A stretch of 15,871 nt of DNA from Bacteroidales bacterium Bact_07 (GCA_001603415.1 LUYY01000034.1:1-15871); one strand, 5' to 3'. Positions 8,382 to 15,712 are shown, counted from the first letter of the stretch. Notes: generated by a model not told the origin, from the letters alone. A program made the numbers and translations.

Positions 8382-8665
8382 CTATTTAGTGGATATGGTT
8401 CATGGCTTTACTCTTGGAATATTTTTCATATTCAATCATTACATTGCAATTATACGGAACGTTACAATTTTGTACCTCAAAATCCTATTTTGGGGTAAAT
8501 GATTTTTAATATGAACTACAAATAAAAAAATTGAATATTATAGCGCACAATTCAGCAATTATTCCTTATATAAAACCATGATTATCTGAACGATTTATTT
8601 TTTTAAATTTAAACTAACTTATATTCTTTACCAAAGATTTAACAATAAGTTTACATTCGCTTAAC

Positions 8666-8673
8666 TACTTTTG
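8666..8673 (+). promoter_or_regulatory. Promoter -7 box for the porin-like gene
   Basis: TACTTTTG fits TAnnTTTG and lies 18 bases before the ATG at 8692. No TTG is found at a suitable -33 distance, so the gene may need an activator, or the box is fortuitous. The predicted leader is about a dozen bases. Confidence 0.4.
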
Positions 8674-8691
8674 CAATAAAATCAGGTGCAT

Positions 8692-9807
8692 ATGAAAAAT
8701 ATTGTAATGCTTTTGTTTACGTTGATTTTACCTTATTCTCTTAATGCTCAGGTTATCAATGATTCGGTAATTTACCAGCAAAACCAAAGGATTTTACAGT
8801 TTTTGGAAAGCAGTAAGATTTCAACTCAAATATTTCTTGGTTACAGGTATTATGAGGAAGGTAATGGAAACTTTAACGAATTTGCTGTAAAAAGGGGGTA
8901 TATCACCTTTGACAAGTCGTTGAACAAGTATCTATCGGGGCGTATAGCTCCCGACCTAACAATTGACAAGGAGGGAGATGGTGAGGGCGACCTTGAAATG
9001 CGCTTAAAGTATTGCTATGTTGAGATTAAGGATGAGGGTAGTTATAGCGTTTTCACAAGCCCAAAACTATTAATTGGAGAGGTTCCAACTCCTTTTATCG
9101 ATTTTGAGGAAAAGATTAATGCTTACAGGGTTGTTGCTAGCCAGTACCTCGATGATATGAAAATTTTCTCATCGGCCGATTTCGGGGTTACTACCTCCGT
9201 TTTACTGGGCGGTAAAGTTGATGAGGGCTACCAAAAATCTGTCAGCAACACTTACCCCGGTAAATTTGGATCAATTGCAGTGGGGGTTTTCAATGGAGGT
9301 GGTTACCATGCCCTTGAATACAATAACAATAAAACTCTACAGTGGCGGTTAAGTATACGGCCAATGCCTGAGCGTTTACCCGGTTTACAGTTTTCCTATG
9401 CTGGCGTACATGGTAAGGGTAATACAGCTCTTTACCCCGACTGGGATACGCATACAGGTTTTTTGAGCTATGAGTCTCGCAGACTTATTCTCACTGGCCA
9501 GCTATTTCGTTCATTAGGGAACTATGAGGGGTCACTGGCCGATTCTTTGGGCAACTCATACACAGCCAGGGGGTTTAATGCTTTCTTAGAGTTAAAGTTC
9601 TTGCAAAACCGTTTTAGTTTGTTTGGTGCTTACGGGCTAATGCGTTATACTGACTTTACCGGAGTAGATATTGAGAAAACACGTGAGATTATCGGATTGG
9701 CCTACCATATATATAAAAGGAATAAATTCGTTATTGATTTGAACAGAAGTGTTACCAACGGAAAATGTAAGGGGGTTGTTGAATTTATGTTTGAATTAGC
9801 TTTGTAA
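8692..9807 (+). CDS. Porin-like outer-membrane beta-barrel protein
   Basis: The frame opens at a GTG (8686), but the ATG at 8692 begins MKNIVMLLF, a clean signal peptide ending SLNAQ at residue 20, giving 371 residues. The mature part has many alternating strands with aromatic girdle residues and short turns. The stretch RGYITFDKSLNKYLSGRIAP and the following TIDKEGDGEGDLEMRLKY region is typical of Bacteroidota porins related to the OprP/OprO phosphate-selective family. Specificity cannot be read from sequence. The C-terminus ends in leucine, not the usual phenylalanine. It is a single-gene unit with its own promoter box and a bidirectional terminator just downstream. It could be a general diffusion porin or one induced by an anion or phosphate shortage. 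Confidence 0.72.
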   Translation: MKNIVMLLFTLILPYSLNAQVINDSVIYQQNQRILQFLESSKISTQIFLGYRYYEEGNGNFNEFAVKRGYITFDKSLNKYLSGRIAPDLTIDKEGDGEGDLEMRLKYCYVEIKDEGSYSVFTSPKLLIGEVPTPFIDFEEKINAYRVVASQYLDDMKIFSSADFGVTTSVLLGGKVDEGYQKSVSNTYPGKFGSIAVGVFNGGGYHALEYNNNKTLQWRLSIRPMPERLPGLQFSYAGVHGKGNTALYPDWDTHTGFLSYESRRLILTGQLFRSLGNYEGSLADSLGNSYTARGFNAFLELKFLQNRFSLFGAYGLMRYTDFTGVDIEKTREIIGLAYHIYKRNKFVIDLNRSVTNGKCKGVVEFMFELAL

Positions 9808-9831
9808 TAAATACTTCCTGTTTGTAGCATA

Positions 9832-9870
9832 AGAAAAAAAAAGGTTGGAATAGTTCCAACCTTGTTTTTT
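9832..9870. terminator. Bidirectional intrinsic terminator between the porin-like gene and fhs
   Basis: A perfect 10-bp stem, AAGGTTGGAA (9841-9850) and TTCCAACCTT (9854-9863), closes a TAG loop. It is preceded by an A-run (9834-9842) and followed by G and six T (9865-9870). Each strand therefore gives a hairpin followed by a U-tract, and it serves both convergent genes, whose stop codons lie at 9805-9807 and 9883-9885. Confidence 0.92.
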
Positions 9871-9882
9871 ATACATGTGAGG

Positions 9883-11553
9883 TTAGAATAGCCCGCTGAT
9901 AATTCCATTGCTATCCACATCAATGCGCTCGGCTGCAGGCTCATCGGGTAAACCGGGCATACGCATTATCTGGCCTGTAATGGGTATGATAAATCCTGCG
10001 CCGGCAGCAATTTCAATTTCTCGAACGGTTACCACAAAATCCTTTGGTCTGCCTAACAGTTCGGGATTATCGGAAAGCGATTTTTGGGTTTTTGCCATAC
10101 AAATTGGTAGCTTATCGAGTCCCAGAGAGTATACCTTCTTTAAATCCTCTTTTGCTTGGGCGGTGTAATCTACAGCTTCGGCGCCGTATATCTTCTTGGC
10201 AAGGGTTTCAATTTTAGCTTCGGGGGTCCAATTCCAGTCGTAAAGGGTTTTGTGCTGGTAGGGGCAGTTCATGGCAATCTTGTTAACAATTTTAGCCAGT
10301 TCAATGGCGCCCTCACCGCCTTTACCCCATACATCAACCTCGGCAACCTGAACATCCATTTCCTTGCAAACGCTTTTTATGTATTCAACTTCCTCGTTAG
10401 TATCAGTGGTAAACCGGTTTATAGCCACCACTGGGCAAATGCCAAAAAGTTTCATGTTCTCAACGTGCTTTTGCAGGTTTCCAATACCCCTTTTAAGAGC
10501 TTCGCTATCGGGTTGGGAAACCTCCTTAAGTGGCTTTCCGCCATGGTATTTTAGAGCCCTTATTGTAGCCACAAGTACAACAGCGCTGGGTTTTAACCCG
10601 GCATACTGGCACTTAATATCAATGAATTTTTCGGCACCCAGGTCGAAACCAAAACCAGCCTCAGTAACCACATACTCGCTAAGCGAAAGTCCCATCTTGG
10701 TGGCTAAAACCGAGTTAGTGCCCTGGGCAATATTTGCAAATGGCCCACCATGAATGATAGCAGGGGTATTCTCGATGGTTTGAACCAGGTTGGGCATAAT
10801 GGCATCGCGGAGCAGTGCGGCCATAGCACCTTCGGCTTTTAGGTCGCGGGCATAGACTGGCTTTTTGTCGTAGGTATAGCCCACAAAAATGTTACCCAAC
10901 CTGCGCTTTAGGTCATCGATATTCTCAGCAAGGCAAAGAATGGCCATAACCTCCGAAGCCGCTGTTATATCAAAGCCGGTTTCGCGGGGTACCCCATGAG
11001 TTGTACCGCCTAATCCAACAATGATGTGGCGCAATGCTCTGTCGTTCATGTCCATTACCCTCTTCCACTTAACCGTTCGGGGATCAATGCCTAACGAACG
11101 CTTTTTGCTTTGAATGTTATTGTCAATTAGTGCTGCAAGAAGGTTGTGTGCCTTTTCAACGGCATTGAAATCGCCTGTAAAATGGAGGTTGATATCTTCC
11201 ATGGGAAGAACCTGTGAGTATCCACCACCGGTTGCTCCTCCTTTTATACCGAACACAGGGCCTAGCGAGGGTTCACGGAGTACTACAGTGGTTTGTTTAC
11301 CAATGCGGTTGAGACCTTGCGCCAAGCCAATGGATACTGTTGTTTTGCCCTCACCAGCAGGTGTTGGCGAAATGGCCGATACCAGTATCAGCTTGTTTTG
11401 CTGATACTTTTCCTTGTCGATGTAGCTCAAGGGAATTTTGGCTTTGTATTTACCGTAAGGTATCAAATCGTCAGGATTGATGCCCAAAATTCCAGCTATT
11501 TCGGTTATGGGCTTCATTTTCGCTTCGTGTGCAATTTCAATATCGCTCTTCAT
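9883..11553 (-). CDS. fhs: Formate-tetrahydrofolate ligase
   Basis: It joins formate to tetrahydrofolate using ATP to give 10-formyl-THF, feeding purine synthesis and one-carbon metabolism. At 556 residues it is the normal family length. The ATP loop PTPAGEGKTT is at 63-72 and is followed by the family's conserved VLREPSLGPVFGIKGGATGG stretch (90-109). The HGGPFANIAQGTNS block and the C-terminal GQIMRMPGLP are also present. No other folate gene adjoins it, so it probably serves general one-carbon supply and not a dedicated acetogenic cluster. gldB lies 123 bases upstream on the same strand. I see neither a TAnnTTTG box nor a convincing terminator in that gap, so read-through from gldB is possible. 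Confidence 0.98.
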   Translation of the reverse strand: MKSDIEIAHEAKMKPITEIAGILGINPDDLIPYGKYKAKIPLSYIDKEKYQQNKLILVSAISPTPAGEGKTTVSIGLAQGLNRIGKQTTVVLREPSLGPVFGIKGGATGGGYSQVLPMEDINLHFTGDFNAVEKAHNLLAALIDNNIQSKKRSLGIDPRTVKWKRVMDMNDRALRHIIVGLGGTTHGVPRETGFDITAASEVMAILCLAENIDDLKRRLGNIFVGYTYDKKPVYARDLKAEGAMAALLRDAIMPNLVQTIENTPAIIHGGPFANIAQGTNSVLATKMGLSLSEYVVTEAGFGFDLGAEKFIDIKCQYAGLKPSAVVLVATIRALKYHGGKPLKEVSQPDSEALKRGIGNLQKHVENMKLFGICPVVAINRFTTDTNEEVEYIKSVCKEMDVQVAEVDVWGKGGEGAIELAKIVNKIAMNCPYQHKTLYDWNWTPEAKIETLAKKIYGAEAVDYTAQAKEDLKKVYSLGLDKLPICMAKTQKSLSDNPELLGRPKDFVVTVREIEIAAGAGFIIPITGQIMRMPGLPDEPAAERIDVDSNGIISGLF

Positions 11554-11676
11554 ATTTATAAAGGATTTAGGTTATTCAGGCAATGCATGTTTAGTATCAA
11601 TCTATGTAGATTTTACCATATAGCTTTTATCGGAATAGAATAACAAGTTACAGCTATTTTTGTTTAACAGCAACTA

Positions 11677-12684
11677 TTAGGGTTTATACTTTGCCATGTT
11701 AAGGATTTCCTGGTAGTCCTTTATTTTCATCAATGCTTGTAGGTCGATATTTTTATTCCGTTCCATAAAACGTTCCACAATTCTGTAACCCATCCATACC
11801 GCTGCGCGCCCGGGCGATTCCTTTGGAAATCCCGATGTAAAGGGAGCATCGTTAATCATCTTGTTGATATCCACAGTATTGGTGGTAAACAGCAGCTTAT
11901 TTTCAATAAGGTTTGTCCACATGGGAGCCTCGTTGTTCAGGCACCACTTGTACTGTTGCGGGGTAAACCCAAAAATTAGGGAATCGGGTTGTTGGGGTAG
12001 CATTCGCTTGGTGAGGTACATGATTTGTCCCTCGTAAATCATATTGCAAAGCAAGTTGTTGATGGAATCGTTGAATGGGAAAGCACTGTAAAGCCATGCC
12101 CTCATAACATCCGATGGAACCTTGTCGGGATGCATCTTACGTTGCAGGTAAACTGGTATTCCCATTAGGGAGTACTGTATGGTGTTTTTTCCTAAATAGC
12201 GGTCGAGCCCAACAGCCACCAGGCTATCGTCGATGGCCAGCGATAGGTTGTAGCCCGAAACATAGGTGTAAACCCTTGGCAATGGTTTACTGGGGAAAAA
12301 GTATGCGTAGCGAACAAATGCATCTTGCAGTACTTTTTCAAAATTGGCATTGGCCGGGAATGTGTTGCCAACCAATCGGTTGGCATTCTGCACCATGGTA
12401 TCGGTAAGGAATAGCCTTAAATACCCGTAAAAATCTGGGGAATCACTTTTCCCGATTCGTATAATTCCCTCGGTAAAGAGCTTGCTGAAATCGGGGTACC
12501 TTTGAGCCAATGTGGGATATGACTTTTCAAGGCTATCGGGGTTTATGGCAAACAGCTCCCTTTCGAACCTAACAATAGTAACTGGCTCAACATTTTTGGG
12601 TGTAGGTACGGAGTCGAAACGGTTTTGCTTACAGCCCTGGATGGCCAAAATGGTGAATGCTGCAACTATCCACTTGTTCCTCAT
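11677..12684 (-). CDS. gldB: GldB-type gliding-motility lipoprotein
   Basis: The frame opens at 12726, but the ATG at 12684 begins MRNKWIVAAF, followed by a lipoprotein signal with the lipobox AIQGC (C18); 335 residues. A GldB-type body follows, with an RFERELF motif near the N-terminus, YTYVSGYNLSLAIDDSLVAV in the middle, and the ending PFTSGFPKESPGRAAVWMGY plus VERFMERN near the C-terminus. GldB is needed for gliding in Flavobacterium johnsoniae and is also found in non-gliding Bacteroidota. Its biochemical role is unsettled; the C-terminal region resembles DUF2268-type proteins. The usual partner gldC is not next to it, so gliding cannot be inferred from this gene alone. A -7 box lies 25 bases upstream. 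Confidence 0.85.
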   Translation of the reverse strand: MRNKWIVAAFTILAIQGCKQNRFDSVPTPKNVEPVTIVRFERELFAINPDSLEKSYPTLAQRYPDFSKLFTEGIIRIGKSDSPDFYGYLRLFLTDTMVQNANRLVGNTFPANANFEKVLQDAFVRYAYFFPSKPLPRVYTYVSGYNLSLAIDDSLVAVGLDRYLGKNTIQYSLMGIPVYLQRKMHPDKVPSDVMRAWLYSAFPFNDSINNLLCNMIYEGQIMYLTKRMLPQQPDSLIFGFTPQQYKWCLNNEAPMWTNLIENKLLFTTNTVDINKMINDAPFTSGFPKESPGRAAVWMGYRIVERFMERNKNIDLQALMKIKDYQEILNMAKYKP

Positions 12685-12708
12685 GGTGTTTATGATTTTT
12701 AAGCAAAG

Positions 12709-12716
12709 CAAAGATA
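12709..12716 (-). promoter_or_regulatory. Promoter -7 box for gldB
   Basis: The minus strand reads TATCTTTG, matching TAnnTTTG, about 25 bases upstream of the ATG at 12684. The -33 position falls inside the heptamer repeat (12727-12763) and has TTT at best, so copy number of that repeat could alter promoter strength. Confidence 0.45.
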
Positions 12717-12726
12717 GTAAATACAT

Positions 12727-12763
12727 GGATAAAGGGTAAAGGATAAAGGGTAAAGGATAAAGG
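12727..12763. repeat. Heptamer tandem repeat GG[A/G]TAAA
   Basis: The 14-base unit GGATAAAGGGTAAA occurs twice in perfect register (12727-12740 and 12741-12754) and is followed by GGATAAAGG. At finer scale it is five exact copies of GG[A/G]TAAA with A and G alternating. It lies just upstream of the gldB -7 box in the divergent gldB-SemiSWEET region. The rest of that 240-base gap contains no gene, apart from a short ATGAC/GTCAT hairpin at 12764-12782 and the SemiSWEET promoter box. Confidence 0.9.
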
Positions 12764-12850
12764 ATGACAAGTTACCCGTCATGAAAAATGTCTACATAAA
12801 ATTTTGTGAATAAAAAACGATTAGATAAAACTTCTTTACTATTTGATGGC

Positions 12851-12858
12851 TATCTTTG
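12851..12858 (+). promoter_or_regulatory. Promoter -7 box for the SemiSWEET gene
   Basis: TATCTTTG fits TAnnTTTG and is the same octamer found upstream of gldB on the opposite strand. No TTG lies at the expected -33 distance. The predicted leader is about 60 bases and ends in the start-codon hairpin. Confidence 0.35.
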
Positions 12859-12908
12859 AATGGCTTATAGTCAATTGAGTTAGGACTGTAATGCATTTGG
12901 GGTTTAAT

Positions 12909-12923
12909 GCTTAATTTTTAAGC
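12909..12923 (+). promoter_or_regulatory. Hairpin abutting the SemiSWEET start codon
   Basis: GCTTAA (12909-12914), TTT, TTAAGC (12918-12923) form a perfect 6-bp stem that ends one base before the ATG. In a gene without a Shine-Dalgarno sequence, folding here would hide the initiation region. The stem has only two G-C pairs, so its stability is modest. Confidence 0.4.
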
Positions 12924-12924
12924 T

Positions 12925-13182
12925 ATGATTGATGTTGCTCAGGTATTCGGTTTGCTCGGTTCAATAGCTGCGGCAAGTTTATTTTTCCCTCAGGTTTACA
13001 TTTCGTGGAAAACCAAAAAGACCCACGATTTGGCTTGGTTTGGGATCATTATTGGCATATTGAATGGCGTTTTCTGGATTATCTATGGCCTGCTGCGTTC
13101 CGATCCCTTTATCTATGTAACAAACACCATTCTGTTGATAGGTGCTTTACTATTACTGCTGCTAAAAAAACGATATGGCTAA
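12925..13182 (+). CDS. SemiSWEET-family sugar transporter
   Basis: An 85-residue membrane protein with three helices (about 5-24, 36-56, 61-80), a single triple-helix bundle that must dimerise to form a sugar pore. The family's PQ motif is in FFPQVYISWKTKKTHDLAW (20-38). The second helix has FWIIYG, whose tryptophan matches the substrate-facing position in Leptospira SemiSWEET. The third has VTNTILL, with the conserved asparagine. SemiSWEETs move glucose or sucrose down a gradient through the inner membrane, but the sugar here is unknown. It is transcribed alone, divergently from gldB. No clear terminator follows it before dnaB, so some read-through into dnaB is possible. Confidence 0.93.
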   Translation: MIDVAQVFGLLGSIAAASLFFPQVYISWKTKKTHDLAWFGIIIGILNGVFWIIYGLLRSDPFIYVTNTILLIGALLLLLLKKRYG

Positions 13183-13327
13183 GTCTGACTTTTCTTGAGA
13201 ATTATGTTCAGTGTGCTAATAGAATAAGGGTACAATAAGCATAGCAGAAATAATGATTTTGTTCCGTATCGTGTGATTTGAATTTGAAAATCCTACCGCC
13301 TTAAATTCCAGCCGGTTGTTCGTATCG

Positions 13328-13362
13328 GTTAATAACTTGTTAGTAACACATTCCGGAATGTG
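13328..13362. promoter_or_regulatory. Palindrome cluster upstream of dnaB (candidate operator)
   Basis: Two GTTA-N-TAAC palindromes, GTTAATAAC (13328-13336) and GTTAGTAAC (13339-13347), start exactly 11 bases apart, one helical turn. They run directly into a perfect 16-base palindrome, CACATTCCGGAATGTG (13347-13362). The cluster sits 45-79 bases before the dnaB -7 box. Its geometry suggests binding sites for dimeric regulators. The rest of the 251-base gap has no gene that I can support. Confidence 0.5.
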
Positions 13363-13406
13363 AAAAACACTTTTGCCGGTAATTTCCTTTAAGCATTTTG
13401 TTATTC

Positions 13407-13423
13407 TACCTTTGCTAAGCAAA
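13407..13423 (+). promoter_or_regulatory. Promoter -7 box for dnaB with overlapping inverted repeat
   Basis: TACCTTTG (13407-13414) fits TAnnTTTG and would start transcription near 13421, about 13 bases before the ATG. TTTGC-TAA-GCAAA (13411-13423) is an inverted repeat that shares its first bases with the -7 box. It therefore spans the start site, where a bound repressor would block RNA polymerase. The -33 element is not clear. Confidence 0.45.
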
Positions 13424-13433
13424 ATTGATTAAA

Positions 13434-14975
13434 ATGGCGGGAGAGAGAGGTACCAAACCGAAAAAAGCATATACACCGGTTAAATCCGTTGATTCAGAGT
13501 TGGGCAAAGTTCCACCGCAAGCTATCGACATTGAGCAAGCCGTGCTTGGCGCTATAATGGTTGAGAAGGATGCGGTAATCATTGCCAGCGAAATCCTCAA
13601 ACCGGAGTGTTTCTATAAGGAAAATCATCAGGTCATTTTCAAGGCCATACAGGACTTATCCACAAGGTTAGAGCCCATCGATATTTTCACGGTAACCGAG
13701 GAGTTGCGTAAACAGTCCAAACTCGATGAGGTTGGCGGGGCAGCATACATCACTGAGCTTAGCTCCAAGGTGGGATCTGCAGCACACCTTGAGTATCACT
13801 CAAAGATTATTGCACAAAAGTACATTCAGCGTGAGCTCATAAGGGTAGCCACCGATATCGAACGCCGCTCATTTGAGGATGATATTGATGTTGATGAGCT
13901 ACTCGATTACTCGGAGATGGAACTCTTTAAGGTGGCTGAGGGCAACATCAAAAGCGATACTCAGCCCATTAGCAATATTGTGGTTAAAGCCTTTAAGCAG
14001 ATAGAGGAGGCCGGAAAGCGCGAGGATGGGCTCAGTGGTGTTCCATCGGGTTATACCGACCTGGATAGGTTGACCTCGGGGTGGCAAAAATCAGACTTAA
14101 TCATTGTTGCAGCACGCCCCTCAATGGGTAAAACCGCATTCGTGCTATCCATGGCCCGCAACATGGCTGTGGAGTATGATGTTCCAGTGGCTTTCTTCTC
14201 CCTGGAAATGTCGAACCTGCAGCTGGTTAACCGCTTGATCATTGCCGAGTCGGGAATTCCTTCGGAAAAGATTCGTAACGGAAGGCTCTCGCAGGATGAA
14301 TGGACTCAGCTTACCGTAAAAACCAAGCAACTGGCCGATGCAAAAATTTTCATTGACGATACTCCAGCCCTCTCAATCTTTGAGCTTAGGGCTAAGTGTC
14401 GCCGATTAAAAGCGCAACATAACATAGGCATTGTAATAATCGACTACCTCCAGCTGATGACCGGCCCATCCGATACTAAAGGTAACCGTGAGCAGGAGGT
14501 CAGCACCATATCGCGTTCGCTTAAAGCTATTGCCAAGGAACTCGATATTCCCATTATAGCCCTTTCACAGCTGAACCGTTCAGTTGAAACCCGCGGGGGC
14601 AATAAGCGTCCGCAGCTCTCTGACCTCAGGGAATCCGGTGCCATTGAGCAGGACGCCGACGTGGTAATTTTTATCCATCGCCCCGAATACTATGGCTTTG
14701 AGGTTGACGATAATGGGAACTCAACCCTTGGCATTGCCGAGATAATTGTGGCCAAGCACCGTAACGGTGCCGTTGACGATATTCGACTTCGGTTCCAAAA
14801 GGAAATGGCCAAATTCTCCGACCTCGACGACATCGGGCTTATACCCAATGCCATTACTCCTACCTACACATCGTCAGCTCCGGTTACTTTCAGCTCAAAG
14901 ATGAACAACGATCCCATCGACGACTTTACCTTTAATCCTGGTAAAGGCATCGACAATACTAACATTCCGTTTTAG
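13434..14975 (+). CDS. dnaB: Replicative DNA helicase DnaB
   Basis: The hexameric helicase that unwinds DNA ahead of the replication fork. The frame could open at a TTG (13425), but the ATG at 13434 (MAGERGTKPKK) is preferred, giving 513 residues. The N-terminal domain is about 25-170, with VPPQAIDIEQAVLGAIM at its start. The RecA-like domain has Walker A ARPSMGKT (227-234), FSLEMS (255-260), Walker B IVIIDYLQLM (333-342), PIIALSQLNRSVE (373-385) and RPQLSDLRESGAIEQDADV (392-410). No intein interrupts the P-loop. The last 40 residues are an unstructured tail ending IPF. There is no dnaC or loader nearby. The stop lies 2 bases from that of the convergent HAD gene, and transcription probably ends at the hairpin 15007-15046. 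Confidence 0.98.
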   Translation: MAGERGTKPKKAYTPVKSVDSELGKVPPQAIDIEQAVLGAIMVEKDAVIIASEILKPECFYKENHQVIFKAIQDLSTRLEPIDIFTVTEELRKQSKLDEVGGAAYITELSSKVGSAAHLEYHSKIIAQKYIQRELIRVATDIERRSFEDDIDVDELLDYSEMELFKVAEGNIKSDTQPISNIVVKAFKQIEEAGKREDGLSGVPSGYTDLDRLTSGWQKSDLIIVAARPSMGKTAFVLSMARNMAVEYDVPVAFFSLEMSNLQLVNRLIIAESGIPSEKIRNGRLSQDEWTQLTVKTKQLADAKIFIDDTPALSIFELRAKCRRLKAQHNIGIVIIDYLQLMTGPSDTKGNREQEVSTISRSLKAIAKELDIPIIALSQLNRSVETRGGNKRPQLSDLRESGAIEQDADVVIFIHRPEYYGFEVDDNGNSTLGIAEIIVAKHRNGAVDDIRLRFQKEMAKFSDLDDIGLIPNAITPTYTSSAPVTFSSKMNNDPIDDFTFNPGKGIDNTNIPF

Positions 14976-14977
14976 AG

Positions 14978-15694
14978 CTATAGAATTTTTGTAATCTCAG
15001 CAAGTTCCCTCACCTCAAAGGTTACTTTGGTTTGGTGAGGGTTTTTATTTGGGTTGAAGTAAATTTGGTCCATACCAAATTTTTTAGCCCCAATGATATC
15101 GATTTCCAGGTCATCGCCAACCATTATGCTCTCGCTTTTACGGGCATTTGCCTTTGATAGCGCATACCCAAAGGCCCGCTTATCGGGCTTATGAAACCCC
15201 GAGTGCTCCGATGTTACTACCCACTCAAAGTAATGGTCAATGTTGCTTCTTTGCAGCTTGGGTAGCTGAACCTCCTTAAAACCGTTTGATATGACATGCA
15301 GTTTATATCGGCCTGCCAGGTATTCGAGTGTTTCGCGAGTGCCCGGAATTAAGGCTGTTTTTTGGGGCATAATGGTTAAGTACTCATCGCCAATGGTTTC
15401 GGCTAGGTCTTTACTCTCAATGCCATACTCTGAGAGTGTAATCTCAAACCGCTTGTACCTTAAAACATCTTTTGTTAATTCTCCCTTGAGGTACTTATCC
15501 CAAAGGTAGTGGTTGTTCCGATTAAAGCAGGCAATAAAAGTCTCGGGATCGGGAAAAGCAACATCCAGCTTATGGGCTACAAAAATATCAACCAGCGCAT
15601 CGCGCATGTTCTCCTCAAAATCCCAGAGCGTACGGTCTAAATCGAAGAAGATATGTTTGTAAGCGTTATGCTTAAAGAAAAAGTTGAGTATCAT
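14978..15694 (-). CDS. YjjG-like HAD-family pyrimidine nucleotidase
   Basis: A 238-residue HAD phosphatase. Motif I FFDLDRTLWDF (16-26) has the nucleophile D18 and acid/base D20. Motif II is ISNG (135-138), K169 lies in GFHKPDKRAF, and motif IV is GDDLEIDIIGA (193-203). The helical cap between residues 25 and 115 makes it a subclass I (C1 cap) enzyme. DLDxTLWDF is typical of the YjjG group, which dephosphorylates dUMP, dTMP and damaged pyrimidine nucleotides for housecleaning of the pool. A broader phosphoglycolate or sugar phosphatase role cannot be excluded. It converges with dnaB, and its codons 218-230 also carry the dnaB terminator on the other strand. Confidence 0.9.
   Translation of the reverse strand: MILNFFFKHNAYKHIFFDLDRTLWDFEENMRDALVDIFVAHKLDVAFPDPETFIACFNRNNHYLWDKYLKGELTKDVLRYKRFEITLSEYGIESKDLAETIGDEYLTIMPQKTALIPGTRETLEYLAGRYKLHVISNGFKEVQLPKLQRSNIDHYFEWVVTSEHSGFHKPDKRAFGYALSKANARKSESIMVGDDLEIDIIGAKKFGMDQIYFNPNKNPHQTKVTFEVRELAEITKIL
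15007..15046 (+). terminator. Intrinsic terminator of dnaB, inside the HAD gene
   Basis: The outer stem CCCTCACC (15007-15014) with GGTGAGGG (15034-15041) is perfect over 8 bp. A second stem, CAAAG (15016-15020) with CTTTG (15025-15029), stacks inside with a GTTA loop. Five T (15042-15046) then ATTT follow. On the minus strand no T-run follows, so it acts only on plus-strand transcripts. Confidence 0.82.
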
Positions 15695-15712
15695 GGTATA
15701 AAGTTAACGTCA

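Larger units (their letters stand above)
8319..8691. other. AT-rich divergent intergenic region with a hairpin
   Basis: No convincing gene is present in these 373 bases. The region separates the leftward transglycosylase from the rightward porin and holds a promoter box for each. Its most regular feature is an 11-bp inverted repeat at 8473-8497, with arms TACCTCAAAAT and ATTTTGGGGTA, a CCT loop and one T-G mismatch, followed on the plus strand by AATGATTTTT. The octamer AACGTTAC occurs twice, at 8340-8347 and 8458-8465. The rest is very AT-rich sequence in which I see nothing. Confidence 0.6.

Noticed and set aside
9702..9944. 80-codon minus-strand frame across the porin-fhs junction
   Set aside because: It reads through the bidirectional terminator and overlaps two real genes in other frames.
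10156..10753. Two overlapping plus-strand open frames of about 130 codons
   Set aside because: Both are antisense to well-conserved fhs coding sequence and have neither a promoter box nor a plausible protein.
11599..11612. AATCTA-TG-TAGATT inverted repeat between gldB and fhs
   Set aside because: The loop is too short for the full stem, it is AT-rich, and no T-run follows on the gldB strand.
13216..13422. 68-codon minus-strand frame in the dnaB upstream gap
   Set aside because: It needs a TTG start inside the dnaB promoter box, has no recognisable domain, and overlaps the palindrome cluster.
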